A stretch of DNA of 64,000 nt, taken from NCBI GenBank assembly GCA_005223185.1, contig NJBN01000003.1, positions 186,001 through 250,000 of the forward strand, written 5' to 3'. The notes beneath the pieces are model-generated. The model saw only the letters and a list, made by a program, of their open reading frames with translations. It made no database searches and was not told the DNA's origin. This document shows, in pieces, positions 53,349 through 64,000 of the stretch; positions within the stretch are counted from its first letter, which is position 1, and each line of letters begins with the position of its first letter. This stretch comes from a candidate division LCP-89 bacterium B3_LCP. Its GTDB lineage: Bacteria; Electryoneota; B3-LCP. Made by a program: the position numbers and the translations under genes.

Positions 53349-56300
53349 ATGCCTCGCATCTTCGACAATATTGAGCAGAAATTGATGCACGGTCTTCAAG
53401 AGACCTTGCAGATCTCCGAACGTGCTGATTTCTGTATCGGTTACTTCAACCTTCGTGGATGGAAGAAGCTTGATGAATACATCGAGAATTGGGTTGGCAC
53501 TGAAGACAGTTGTTGTCGTCTACTGGTAGGTATGCAGCGATTGCCGGGGGATGAGCTTCGAAATGCAATGAACCTAGCTAAACAGCAAGGTGAGATTGAT
53601 CGACAAACAGCAATTCGACTTAAGAAACAACTTGCCCTAGAATTTCGCAATCAGCTAATTCTTGGGATACCTACAAACGAAGATGAAGCTGGTTTACGCC
53701 GTTTAGCTACCCAGATCAGAGCCCGAAAAGTACGCGTTAAACTCTTTGTCAAATACCCGCTTCATGCAAAACTCTATCTCTGTTTCCGAACCGATCCAAA
53801 TAATCCTATCACTGGCTATTTAGGAAGTAGTAATCTCACCCTCGCAGGTATTTCTCAGCAGGGGGAACTTAATATAGACGTTCTCGACCATGATGCTTGT
53901 AATAAGTTGGTAAAGTGGTTCGAGGATCGCTGGGCAGATCAATGGTGCTTAGATATCTCGGATGAGCTCGCCGAAATCATTGATGAGAGTTGGGCTGGCG
54001 ATAAATTGATTCCGCCTTTTCATATCTATCTCAAGATGGCCTACCACCTTTCACTAGAGGCTCGTGTTGGGGTGTCTGAGTACAAGATTCCAAAAGAATT
54101 CGGTAATAGGTTATTCGATTATCAGATGGCAGCGGTTAAGATCGCTGCGCATCATTTGAATAAGCGAGGTGGTGTTATAATCGGCGATGTAGTGGGTTTG
54201 GGAAAAACCCTGATGGCAACAGCCGTAGCGCATTTTCGAAGAAGATCATGGCTTAGAGACCCTTATCTTATGTCCTAAAAACTTGGTGAAGATGTGGGAG
54301 GATTATGGAGAGAAGTATCGACTTCACTCAAAGGTTCTATCAATCAGCCAGGTAATTAATGAGCTTCCCGAGAACGTTCGACGCTACCGTTTGGTAATAA
54401 TAGATGAAAGCCAGAACTTACGAAACCGATTCGGAAAAAGATACCAGGCTATTCAAGACTACCTCGAAAGAAATGAGAGCAAATGTATTCTGCTATCAGC
54501 GACGCCGTATAATAAAACCTATCTAGACCTATCTAACCAACTAAGATTATTCATCGAAGAGGCAAAGGATCTTGGGGTTCGCCCGGAACGCTTGATCAGG
54601 GAACTGGGAGAAACCGAATTCATTCGCAGACATCAATGCCCTATCCGTTCCCTGTCTGCATTTGAGAAGAGTGATTATCCCGATGATTGGCGAGATTTGA
54701 TGCGATTATACTTGGTTCGCAGGACGAGAAGCTTCATTCAGGACAACTATGCCGATACAGATCCTAACAATGGACGTAAATATCTCACCTTCGAGGACGG
54801 GACAAAATCATATTTCCCCGACAGGATCCCGAAAACAGTAAAGTTTGATGTAGATGAGAAGAATGAGAACGACCAATATGCCCGACTCTATGCACAAGAT
54901 ATAATTGACACAATAAACGACCTTAGCCTGCCTCGATATGGTTTGGGGAATTATACTGTCCCGGTTCCTCAGCCACCACCAACCATCAACGAGGCGAAGA
55001 TCCTCCAAGATCTATCCCGAGCCGGAAAACGGTTAATGGGATTTTGTAGGACGAACTTATTCAAAAGGCTTGAGAGCAGTGGCGAGGCATTTATCCAATC
55101 AATTCAACGCCACATACTTAGAAACTACATCTTCGTACACGCCTTAGAGAATAATTTGCTTTTACCAATCGGTACACAGGATTCAGGGCTGCTTGATGCA
55201 CGCATTAATGATGGTGATGAAGACTCGGACGGAACGGGTGGCATTTTCGATGATGACGATAACGGACCAAGAAGTAGCAACATCACAGAGCTTTTCACAA
55301 AGGATGCATTCATAAAACATGCTGCTGAAGTCTACGCTGAATATTCAGCCCGGTACAAACGTCGGTTTAAGTGGCTGCGGGCAGACTTATTCGTTAAAGA
55401 TTTGCTTGAATCGTTGCATACGGATGCTGAATTGCTACTTGAGATATTGACGGATTGTGGTAAATGGAATCCAGAAAAAGATTCCAAACTGGATGCTCTA
55501 TATGAGCTAATTGCGAAGAAACACCCCAAGGATAAGGTGCTGCTATTCAGTCAATTTGCTGATACGATCACTTATTTGGAGAACCAACTTCAAACGAGGG
55601 GAATTACAAGCCTTGCTGGTGTTACTGGTAGTACTGCTGATCCGACTAAAATTGCCTGGCAGTTCAGCCCCGAAAGTAACGAAAAGCGCGACAGGATTAG
55701 CCCTGCGGACGAAATACGGGTAGCTCTCGCTACTGACGTACTGAGCGAAGGTCAAAACTTGCAGGATTGCTTCATTGTAGTAAACTATGATTTACCTTGG
55801 GCTATTATCAGGCTGGTACAGCGGGCAGGTCGTGTTGATCGTATCGGGCAGAAGGCAGAGAATATTTACTGTTATTCATTCTTGCCAGCCGAAGGTGTCG
55901 AGAAAATTATCAATCTACGCTCTAGAGTACGTCAGCGTCTTGTGGAAAATGCGGAGGTTGTCGGTAGCGATGAAGCCTTTTTTGAAGATGATCGCAACGA
56001 TCAAATATTAAAAGACCTGTATACAGAGAAAGCCGGAATTTACGACGGAGATGCTGATACCGAAGTCGATCTTGCCTCTTATGCTTACCAGATTTGGAAA
56101 AACGCCACTGACGCTGATCCAAAACTTAAAAAGATCATACCAGCCTTATCTGACGTTGTCTATTCCACTAAATCCCATCGGCCGACCGGCCAAAAACCTG
56201 ATGGTGCACTTGTCTATGTGCGGACCAGTGATGGCAACGATTCTCTGGCATGGATTGACAAAGAGGGGAAGAGCGCTACTGAATCCCATCTCGAGGTCTT

Positions 56301-56730
56301 AAAAGCCTCTAAATGTCTTCCTGACACACCAGTACTCCCCCGTCCTGACAACCATCACTGGATGGTGCAAAAGGGAGTTGAGCATATCATCGAAGAGGAA
56401 AAGACCATTGGGGGGCAATTAGGTCGTCCTTCTGGTGCAAGGTTTAAGACCTATGATAGACTTGCGCGGTACGCACAGGAGGTTAAGGGCACTATATTTG
56501 ATACTGACGATCTGCATAAAGCCATCCGGGATATTCACCTCTATCCGCTTAGGCAGTCTGCTACGGATACGCTTAACCGGCAATTACGAAGCGGGATTGC
56601 AGATGAAACTTTAGCGCAACTCGTTATTACGCTCCGAAACGAAGATCGTCTCTGTATTATTCACGAAGAAGAGCAAACACTAGAACCGCAGATTATCTGC
56701 TCAATGGGGTTGTCAACCAGCGATGACTAG
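53349..56730 (+). pseudogene. PLD-domain SNF2 helicase, split by a frameshift
   Basis: Two frames (53349-54278, 54283-56730) make one protein of about 1125 aa. The first has a phospholipase D-like nuclease motif (HAKLYLCF ... GYLGSSNLTLAGISQQGELNID) and Walker A GDVVGLGKTL. The second has the DEAH-like box IIDESQNLRNR, LSATPYNK, and the SNF2 C-terminal helicase (LFSQFAD ... EGQNLQDCF ... LVQRAGRVDRIGQ). An extra A near 54240 shifts the frame: without it the reading is HGLETLILCPKNLVKMW, as the family expects. DNA translocase with a nuclease-like domain, coupled to a methyltransferase gene. Broken as written, unless the base is a sequencing error. Confidence 0.85.
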
Positions 56731-59700
56731 GTCAAACATGTTAAACGAAATTCAAGAGATATTAGACGAACAATCGCCAGAACGGTTCACCAAACTGTTT
56801 TGCGAGCTGCTTGGGTGGTCGAGATTTGACCGGAGTTCGTTCAGTCAGGATATACCCTCTCCTGTTAATCAATCCCTTGCATTCTTCCCGGTTGCTGAGT
56901 TGGGAGGTCTTCCAGTTTTACGAGTTGAGTGGCCATTTGATGATCTGCCCAATGTCATACAGAAGCGAGCTGTACTTAATCAACTCAAGGCTGTTTATGC
57001 GGAACACTTACTATGCTATTTAACGGCAGATGGCAATAGTCTTGCGATTGTCTGGGCTAGGAAGCGCGGCGAAAAAGATGAATTACGGACGCTGACCTTC
57101 GAAACAGGTTTACCGGCTCGAACAACTCTAGAGCGTATAGAGGAATTAGCGTTCTCTTTCGCTGAGTTGGAAGAACATGAAGGTGAACCACCAATTACTG
57201 CCGTTGTCGAAAAGCTGAATAAAGCCTTTGACGTCGAAGCGGTTACGAAGAAATTCTTTGAAGATTACAGCAGCGTTTTCTGGCAGGTAGAAGCCCAGGC
57301 AACCGAAGTACCAGAAGGTGAACCGAGGAGGTTGTACACACAACGTCTTTTCAACCGTCTCATGTTCATCTATTTCATTCAGAAAAAAGGTTGGCTGAAT
57401 TTCCTGGGTGATAAAAACTATCTGAGAGCCATTTTCAATGACGCAAAAGCCTGTGGTGAAGATTTTTTAAATGATAGACTTTATTGGCTTTTCTTCTTTG
57501 GTATGAATGCATAATTTCAGGTTATGACAGATGAAACCAAAGCGATTTTAATAAAAAAGTGTGGGAATCCGATATTCTTGAACGGTGGCTTGTTCAGTTT
57601 GCATCGGGACGGTTTTGATACTAAAAACTCTGTGCATATACCGAACGAAAGCTTTGAGGCTATACTAGCCCTCTTCGAACGGTATAATTTCACCATCACC
57701 GAGTCCACACCGTTGGATATCGAAGTTGCCGTTGATCCCGAAATGCTGGGTAAAGTATTCGAGAAACTGGTCACCCTAAGGCATGACACAGGAAGCTACT
57801 ATACACCTAAAGTCATCGTTTCTTTCATGTGCCGCGAGGCGATCAAGGGATATTTAGGTGATTATGAACAACTCGTAGATGAGCACGATCCCAATGGGAT
57901 TAGTGTCAAAGAAGCACGGGACTTATTGCGTAAGTTGGGTGAAATCACCGTCTGTGATCCTGCTTGCGGCAGTGGAGCCTATCTAGTGGGAATGCTACAT
58001 GAGCTTTTTCAACTCACCAAAATATTGGACACCAGAGCAGATCAGGCTACTGCAAGAGACGACTATGAGCGGAAGCTCAATATCATCCAGAACAACCTCT
58101 ATGGTGTAGATATTGATGAATTCGCCACGAATATTGCCATGCTCCGCCTCTGGTTGAGTCTGGTCATTGAGTTCGAGGGAGATGATCCTCCCCCTCTACC
58201 TAATCTAGATTTTAAAATTGCCGTTGGGGACAGTTTAATCGCTCCAGATCCACAAGATGTGAATCTGGGTGTCCAGCACGAACTGGTGCAGCAGTACCAG
58301 GCAAAAAAAGCAGAGCACATGAAGGCATACAGATTTGCAGACAAACAGGTGCTTGAAAAGGAAATTAAAGAGCTAAGAGAATCAATACGAGGTTGGGCAA
58401 GAGGGACACAGGCAATTCCCGGTTTCGATTGGGTAGTTGAATTTGCAGAAGTGTTCAACGGAGGAGGATTTGATGTAGTTATAGCCAATCCACCATATGG
58501 ATTAACATGCACCACAACACTACGCAACCAATATTTTCCACAAGAAGCGCAAAGCAAAGATAGTTATGGCATATTTATGGCTCGTGCTATTCAATTGATG
58601 AAAGTTGATGCCTGCTTCTCGTTTATTGTATCAGATACCTGGCGAACTATTCGCTCACATAGACCACTTAGAAAGCATCTACATGAAAATACAACAGTTC
58701 TTCATCTCATAGACTTACCGACGTGGGTGTTCGATGCGACTGTATATACCTGTATTCTTACTCTACACAAGACATCACCCACCGCGGATGATGTAATATC
58801 AGCGGGTGATCTTCGTAATTTACCACGAGATGATTGGAATACTCTGGAAGCGTATTTTACCTCAATATCTGCAAATGGTCCAGCTATTCAAACTGAATCA
58901 TTCGCCTTATATAAATTTCCGCAAAGTCTAATCTCTACTTACACCAACTTCTCTTTCTTTATTGGCTCACCAGAAATGTATTTATTGATGAGCGATGTAA
59001 ACCTTAGCAAGTTACATGATCTTGGTGCTGCTGTACATGGTATCTCAACCGGAAATAATAAAAAATATATTAGAGCTGAGAAAGATGCTGGTGGGAATTA
59101 CCCTGAAATTGAAGACTGGATGAAGATGCCTGAGGATGAGATAAAGGAGTTAACGGATTGTGAAAAAACAGAAGGTGTAGATAAAGATTGGGAGGCTCTT
59201 CGTGGATGCTTTGTCCCCTTGAAAAGAGGGGAAAGAGTGATGCTTCAGGCGGGTGGCTTCCAAATTATCATGTGCCAACTCAGTATTATATTAACTGGGC
59301 TAAAGGTGCTATTATTGACATGAAAAAGAACAAGGGTGTTGCTTGGAAGAATGAGAAGTATTTCTTTAAAAGGGGATTGACATTTTCAATTTCGGGCGTA
59401 TACGCGCCCACATTCAGGCTTAATAGCGAAGGCGTATTTGAGGCTAAAGGATCAGGTATATTTTGTGATTCCATTCCTCGCGAGGTGCTTTAGGGCTTCT
59501 ATGTTCACGTGTAGCTCGCTACATTTTTAAAACTTATATAAAGCATACTGTTGATACTAGTGGAGATGATATTAATGAATTCCGGTTCCCTTTAGTTGAC
59601 AATCAACTTGAAGAGGAAATTCATCATCTTGTAGAGTCAATTATCGAGAGCCAGAAGGAAGATCAGCGTTATCCGTATCATCAACATGAACAGAAGGAAA

Positions 59701-60374
59701 TCGATTTACTTATATATAGGTTATATGATTTATCGCAGGATGACATTTTAGAAGTTGAACTTTGGTACTGCCGCCGATACTCTAAACTTGCCGAAGCGCA
59801 GGGATTGTTAGCTGAAGTTCAAGAAAAGTATGCTGATCACTTGGCGCGCTGTGAGCGTATCCTATCCAAACCACCAAGCTATTGGAAATCCCATCCGATC
59901 CTCCAATTAATCGCCGAAGGTGAAGGGCAGAATCTTGAGTTCAAAGAGACGTTGGAAGCAAATACTCATACAGGTGAGAAGCATCCGGGCGTTCTGCAAT
60001 CAGCATTAAAAACAATAGCGGCATATCTCAATACCGTTGGTGGAACACTGCTTATCGGTGTGTCTGATTCAGGTGAGATCAAAGGATTGGATCGGGACCT
60101 GCAATTCTGCAAACATAACAATTTAGACGGATTTGAGTTGAAGCTCCGGGATCTTGTAGGTTCTTCCCGGTTTTCCCCCAATCCGCTGGGAATGGTCAAT
60201 ATCTCTTTCGAAGAACTACCAGAAGGCACCGTCTGCCGAGTCGATGTCGAACCACTGGCTAGACCAGAAGTCCAGCACTTCGATAACAACATTTATGTCC
60301 GGGACGGTAATAGGACAATCAAATTAGAGGGACCGACATTGACGAAGTGGGTAAAAGAAAGATCAGGAGATTAA
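56723..60374 (+). pseudogene. DNA N6-adenine methyltransferase with AlbA_2-like C-terminus, interrupted three times
   Basis: Read through its lesions this is one protein of about 1215 aa. The helical N-terminus (56723-57511) stops at an in-frame TAA (57512-57514). The same frame then continues (FLNGGLFSL) with the SAM motif VCDPACGSGAYLV and the catalytic NPPYG (Eco57I/type I-like gamma class). A one-base loss near 59219-59236 and another at about 59490 shift the frame twice; the reading goes on through GLLCSRVARYIFKTYI. The end (from about 59930) is an AlbA_2-like domain (LEFKETLEAN ... GGTLLIGVSDSGEIKGL ... YVRDGNRTIKL). It overlaps the helicase by eight bases. Confidence 0.82.
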
Positions 60375-60396
60375 CAGAAATAGGTGGGAGGTAAAA

Positions 60397-62226
60397 ATGC
60401 AACCCAACTGGCTTTCAGTTTATCACATTTTTGAACCACAACGTCGCTATCTTGTACCGCTTTTCCAGCGGCCTTACATTTGGAATGAAGAAGATCACTG
60501 GGATCCTCTTTGGGAGGATATTATAAGGCGGGCCGAAGACTTCCTGAACGGCAATTCTAAACATCGACACTTCCTCGGTGCTGTCGTCTTAAAACATTTG
60601 GATACGGAAACCAAGCAAGTTGAAATCAGGGAAATCATAGACGGTCAGCAAAGGCTTACAACTTTGCAGCTATTTCTAGCAGCCTTTAGAGATTTTATTA
60701 AGCAGCTAGAAGATGACGCCCTAACCAGAGAAATAAATCGGATCACTAAGAATGACCCTCTTGCTGATGAAAGTGAGAGCTTTAAGGTATGGCCTACGCA
60801 AGCAGATATTCCCTCCTTTACAGGTGTCATGAACGCGGGATCAATTGAGAATATTCGAAATCAGTTCGCGGATACAGAGCCATTAATTGTGAGTTGCTAC
60901 CTTTTCTTCTATGGAAAAATAACCGAGTTCTTTTCCAGATTCGATTCAAATGAAGAACGCAATGCAGCAGCTTGGGCGATTCATAGTGCATTGAGAGATT
61001 CCGTGCAGTTGGTGGTAATTGATCTGGATCAGACAGATGACCCACAAACTATTTTTGAAACGCTAAATGCAAGAGGTGTCCCCCTCCTTCCTTCAGATTT
61101 AATACGTAACTTTCTTTTACATCGTGCCAGGGATCAAAAGGAAGATATGGAGGCCTTGTACGATCAATATTGGAAAGAATTTGATTTGCGAGTTACAGAT
61201 AATGGAGAAGATGGTGAGTCGAAATTTTGGAGAATCGAGGAACGACAAGGGCGCCTCACCCGGCCTCGCATCGATTTATTCTTCTTTCATTATCTTCAGT
61301 ATAAAAAAATGGACGATCTAAGAATCACCCGTCTGTATCAGGAATTTCAACGCTGGTGGGATGAACCACCAGGGAGAGAAATAAGAGCCACATTAGAAGA
61401 CATAACGACCCATAGTAGTGTGTTCGCTGATTTCCTTTTACCAGATACATCCTCTAGATCAGGATTATTCTTGGAAAGACTCAACCTAATGGACACTAGC
61501 ACCCTCTATCCACTACTACTATCTGTATTAGGTCCCGAGGGGAACGATCTTTCAGAAGAGGAAAAAACTGCAATAGCTATAGATTTGGAATCTTTTCTTG
61601 TGAGAAGGATGATTTGTCGCTTAACCGTGAAGAACTATAATAGGATGTTCCAATCAATCTTGCAAGCAGTAAGAAAAGCCGGAAAACCTTCTTTAAATGT
61701 CATCAGAGAAAAGTTATTAATCTCATCAGAAGATACAACCAGATGGCCAGCCGATGATGAATTTAGACGCAGGTGGCTTGAAAACATGGTTTATCGTCGT
61801 GTTAGGGCTGATCGTTTGGTCATGCTTTTTAGCGCCATTGAATCCCAAATGCGCACGCACAAGCAGGAAATACTTAAGGTAGATGTACCACTGACGTTGG
61901 AACATATAATACCAGAAGAGTGGGAAAAACATTGGCCTCTTGGAGCAGGGGGTCATTCGCCTTGGGAGGGGTGTTCACCAACAGAATATAGAAACCACAT
62001 GAAACATACTTTGGGGAATCTGACAGTAATAACTCAACCACTTAATAGCTCAATAAGTAACGGAGGATACGATAAGAAAAAGGATGAAATCATTAAACAA
62101 AGCGTGCTGGTTATAAACAATTATCTGCGTGATGTAGATAAATGGGATGAAGCAGCGATAACTGAACGAGCCGAGTTTCTTTTCGAGTATGCAAAAGAAA
62201 TATGGCCAAGACCAATTAACAACTGA
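60397..62226 (+). CDS. DUF262/DUF1524 protein (GmrSD-like)
   Basis: 609 aa and intact. The N-terminal DUF262 domain has VPLFQRPYIW and the hallmark IIDGQQRLTTLQL (DGQQR at 82-86), a ParB-like NTP-binding and cleavage fold. QTIFETLNARGVPLLPSDLIRN follows. The C-terminal DUF1524 domain has LEHIIPEEW (His503) and HTLGNLTVITQPLNSSISN, an HNH-type nuclease core. Fused forms of this kind are type IV-like restriction enzymes acting on modified DNA. It has its own ribosome site (GGGAGG) 22 bases after the methyltransferase and ends the operon. Confidence 0.9.
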   Translation: MQPNWLSVYHIFEPQRRYLVPLFQRPYIWNEEDHWDPLWEDIIRRAEDFLNGNSKHRHFLGAVVLKHLDTETKQVEIREIIDGQQRLTTLQLFLAAFRDFIKQLEDDALTREINRITKNDPLADESESFKVWPTQADIPSFTGVMNAGSIENIRNQFADTEPLIVSCYLFFYGKITEFFSRFDSNEERNAAAWAIHSALRDSVQLVVIDLDQTDDPQTIFETLNARGVPLLPSDLIRNFLLHRARDQKEDMEALYDQYWKEFDLRVTDNGEDGESKFWRIEERQGRLTRPRIDLFFFHYLQYKKMDDLRITRLYQEFQRWWDEPPGREIRATLEDITTHSSVFADFLLPDTSSRSGLFLERLNLMDTSTLYPLLLSVLGPEGNDLSEEEKTAIAIDLESFLVRRMICRLTVKNYNRMFQSILQAVRKAGKPSLNVIREKLLISSEDTTRWPADDEFRRRWLENMVYRRVRADRLVMLFSAIESQMRTHKQEILKVDVPLTLEHIIPEEWEKHWPLGAGGHSPWEGCSPTEYRNHMKHTLGNLTVITQPLNSSISNGGYDKKKDEIIKQSVLVINNYLRDVDKWDEAAITERAEFLFEYAKEIWPRPINN

Positions 62227-62263
62227 ACATGGATTGCATTAAGACTGTTTTAGATAGTAAGAG

Positions 62264-62280
62264 GGTGGGCAAGGCCCACC
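62264..62280 (+). terminator. Terminator of the helicase-methyltransferase-DUF262 operon
   Basis: Stem GGTGGGC / GCCCACC with a three-base loop, followed by TTCTGTTTATC. Confidence 0.7.
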
Positions 62281-62743
62281 TTCTGTTTATCAATTGGTTC
62301 AAGTTCTATCTGCTTCATACTCCAAGATGCCCTTTCTTGCGCTCTACATAAGGCCCCACAACGCTTTCAGCAATTAAAATGCCTTAGTAGGGGTAAACCA
62401 CAGGGTGAGAATTTTAATTTAAAATAAGGCGTTTTTCCTGCACGATGATTTCATTAAGCGGATTCTGCATATCTGACCAGATGAATAGGGGGAGAATAGG
62501 CTAAGAATAAGGTTAAGTTGCAGATCCAGGTGATTCTAATATCCAGCCTACTGTCCAAATGCAAATCATAAAGCGGAATCATCTAACTCCGCTTTATGGC
62601 TTATTTTGCCTGCGATAATGCCAATTTCCCAAGCAATATCTTACTTACGATATTGCGGAAATTGTTAAGTAAAAACTGCCTATTATTTCCATTTTACTCT
62701 TGAACGTAGTACTATACCCCTCTGAAGGAGTTTTAAATCAAGA
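62281..62743. other. Non-coding stretch with a strong palindrome
   Basis: No gene found. CATAAAGCGGA / TCCGCTTTATG at 62567-62598 forms a perfect eleven-base stem with a ten-base loop, followed on the plus strand by GCTTATTTT. Possible terminator, recombination site or small RNA. Confidence 0.45.
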
Positions 62744-62765
62744 AACCCTATCTACACGTAGGGTT
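62744..62765 (-). terminator. Terminator of the second recombinase gene
   Basis: Stem AACCCTA / TAGGGTT with an eight-base loop, then TTCTTGATTT on the minus strand, 45 bases past the stop. Confidence 0.6.
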
Positions 62766-62809
62766 CCTTGCGAAAAACGGCAATTCTGAAGGGTATCAGA
62801 GACCGATTA

Positions 62810-63787
62810 TCAGCCTTTAGCAGACTTATCCCACTCCTCAAGCAGTTTCGCTAACCTGCCAGCCTCATCTTTGCGGTTATCGTTATAGATACTGGTGGTT
62901 CTGACGTCCTTGTGTCCGGCAAATTGTTGTACTCCGGTGATATTGCCGTTAGTCAGTTCCAGCAGATCCGTTACAGAGCTATGCCGTATTGCATGTGGTC
63001 TGGTTTTCACACCGACCTTAGCGCCAAGCGTTCTAACTATGTGATATACGCCGGTGCCGGTTATGCGTTTTCTGATCTCAGGATTACGATGCAGGTTATA
63101 GAACAGGGCACCAGGGGAATTGCCTCTCTCTTCGATCCAGATACCAAGTGCCTTTTTTGTCTCTTCGGGTAAGGTTCTGATCCGCTTCTCAAGCTTTCCC
63201 TTTTCCAATACGGCAATCGTTCCAGAATCTAAATTCACATCCTCAAGGTCAAGGTTGACAATAGCGCCTCGTCTTAAGCCCAAATACCGGTGAAGCATCA
63301 GTATTGCTACATCCCTCTTCGCCTTGGGAGTAAACTGTTGCTTTCGGGCTGTCTCAAGCATATTCAGGAATACAACCTGAGTCGGTCCTGAAGTATCCCT
63401 AAATGCTTCGGTAGGTACGTTCTTGATTCTCAGTTCCCATTGAATCAATCCCATTACCTGCATGAAGCGCACTAATGCTCGCAGGGCTGTTAAACGGGTA
63501 TTGATGGTTCCAGGTGATAGACCTCGCTCTTTAAGATTGGTCTGGTATCTCAGGGCTGTGCGATATGCTTCGACGGGGCTTGATTGGAGAAAGCTTAGAA
63601 GTGCTGGAAAGATCTCATTCTCGCCGATGAATTGCGCAAAGTCCTTGAGTCCCTGCTGGTAGGTTCTACAGGTACGCTCATTCAAATGGGAAAAGAAATC
63701 ATCAGCCACTTCCCGGATATTCTCAAGAGATGGACTCCCGGAATTAACCGGGAACCCATCAGAGTTTAGAGCTGGATTAGCATTCAT
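62810..63787 (-). CDS. Second tyrosine recombinase, XerC/D-like
   Basis: 325 aa from the ATG at 63787, which has GGAGG six bases upstream; the frame is open to 63880 but that part overlaps the upstream gene in another frame. A SAM-like N-terminal domain (about 25-130) is followed by the catalytic domain: Arg in LGLRRGAIV, Lys in [11 protein letters not shown], His-x-x-Arg in [10 protein letters not shown], His in [10 protein letters not shown] and Tyr in TSIYNDNR. All are present, so it should be active. It is not closely related to the integrase at 48122. Confidence 0.93.
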   Translation of the reverse strand: MNANPALNSDGFPVNSGSPSLENIREVADDFFSHLNERTCRTYQQGLKDFAQFIGENEIFPALLSFLQSSPVEAYRTALRYQTNLKERGLSPGTINTRLTALRALVRFMQVMGLIQWELRIKNVPTEAFRDTSGPTQVVFLNMLETARKQQFTPKAKRDVAILMLHRYLGLRRGAIVNLDLEDVNLDSGTIAVLEKGKLEKRIRTLPEETKKALGIWIEERGNSPGALFYNLHRNPEIRKRITGTGVYHIVRTLGAKVGVKTRPHAIRHSSVTDLLELTNGNITGVQQFAGHKDVRTTSIYNDNRKDEAGRLAKLLEEWDKSAKG

Positions 63788-64000
63788 TTGGAACCTCCAG
63801 CCCGCCTTGGCAGTCAAGCATTTCACCCATTTCAACAGCTTGAAGCATGGTTCTGAAGTTGTTGCCGGTCTTTCTGGCAAGCTTCACATAGTCCTCAATC
63901 GGCTTTCCGTCCAGACCGGCGCCCATAGCTATTTCCTTGCACCGTTCGGCAAAGGGTTGAGTTAAATCACGTTGCGCTAAATCCAGAACTATACACCGGC
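63777..64000 (-). CDS. Unrecognised gene, 5' part beyond the right edge
   Basis: The minus strand is open from the edge to a TAA at 63777-63779. The visible end reads [71 protein letters not shown] (read in parts). It overlaps the recombinase start by eleven bases, so the two are cotranscribed. No family recognised; the short helical sequence looks like a small element-encoded accessory protein. Confidence 0.6.
   Translation of the reverse strand, partial: RCIVLDLAQRDLTQPFAERCKEIAMGAGLDGKPIEDYVKLARKTGNNFRTMLQAVEMGEMLDCQGGLEVPNEC

Noticed and set aside
53214-53399. 61-codon minus-strand frame before the helicase
   Set aside because: It covers the strong promoter at 53222-53250 and the helicase start on the other strand.
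59210-59495. Programmed frameshifting in the methyltransferase
   Set aside because: Two shifts plus a stop in one gene, and another in the helicase, without a downstream pseudoknot or a classical slippery heptamer, point to decay or sequencing error.
62810-63880. Longer start of the second recombinase at 63880
   Set aside because: The first 31 residues overlap the upstream gene in another frame; the ATG at 63787 has GGAGG at proper spacing.

Overview
The window looks like chromosome from an uncultivated Gram-negative lineage of the FCB (Fibrobacteres-Chlorobi-Bacteroidetes) assemblage or a neighbouring candidate phylum. The main reason is a run of nine large secreted proteins that all end in a type IX-secretion-like C-terminal domain (YPNPFNP..., SG.Y.Y, final Lys). 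Outer-membrane machinery (LptF/G-type permease, an outer-membrane barrel, a LolA-like protein) agrees with this. The species cannot be named from the sequence. By eye, nineteen start regions share one promoter layout: TTGACW-like, almost always exactly 17 bases, then TAnnTT. This unifies host genes, tRNAs and two of the accessory loci.

Layout. 1-3603: a left-truncated secreted M14 carboxypeptidase, then a polysaccharide deacetylase and a methyltransferase. 3641-8723: tRNA-Phe and a pyrR-pyrB-pyrC-selB operon behind a recognisable PyrR-type attenuator. 8724-12660: an AT-rich insertion with inverted repeats and a tight three-gene cluster (DNA methyltransferase, MORC/GHKL ATPase, unknown Rossmann-like protein), the best candidate for an undescribed defence or modification system. 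12704-30967: seven surface or secreted proteins on the minus strand (subtilase, beta-helix, VWA, LVIVD propeller, DUF362, two related propellers), two with long structured leaders. 31307-36377: outer-membrane barrel, ABC transporter and LolA-like operon. 36434-41271: a substrate-binding lipoprotein and a PAS kinase/receiver/membrane-protein signalling unit with an attenuator-like hairpin. 41394-42235: tRNA-Val with an odd C33, followed by a scar of an integrase remnant fused to a broken substrate-binding-protein gene. 42426-47738: FG-GAP protein, amidase, TolB-like propeller, and an LptF/G permease. 47829-48002: tRNA-Pro and tRNA-Arg.

48003-64000 (continuing off the right edge): an integrative element entered at tRNA-Arg. 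It holds a tyrosine integrase, an excisionase, two small proteins, an archaeo-eukaryotic-type primase, an XRE regulator, a PLD-SNF2 helicase, a DNA methyltransferase with a C-terminal AlbA_2-like domain, an intact DUF262/DUF1524 nuclease-like protein, and a second recombinase. The helicase carries one frameshift. The methyltransferase carries one in-frame stop and two frameshifts. Either this system is decaying or this stretch of assembly has errors. The integrase remnant beside tRNA-Val is closely related to the integrase beside tRNA-Arg, so sister elements have used two tRNA genes in this genome.

All assignments rest on reading motifs. No database or structure search was run.
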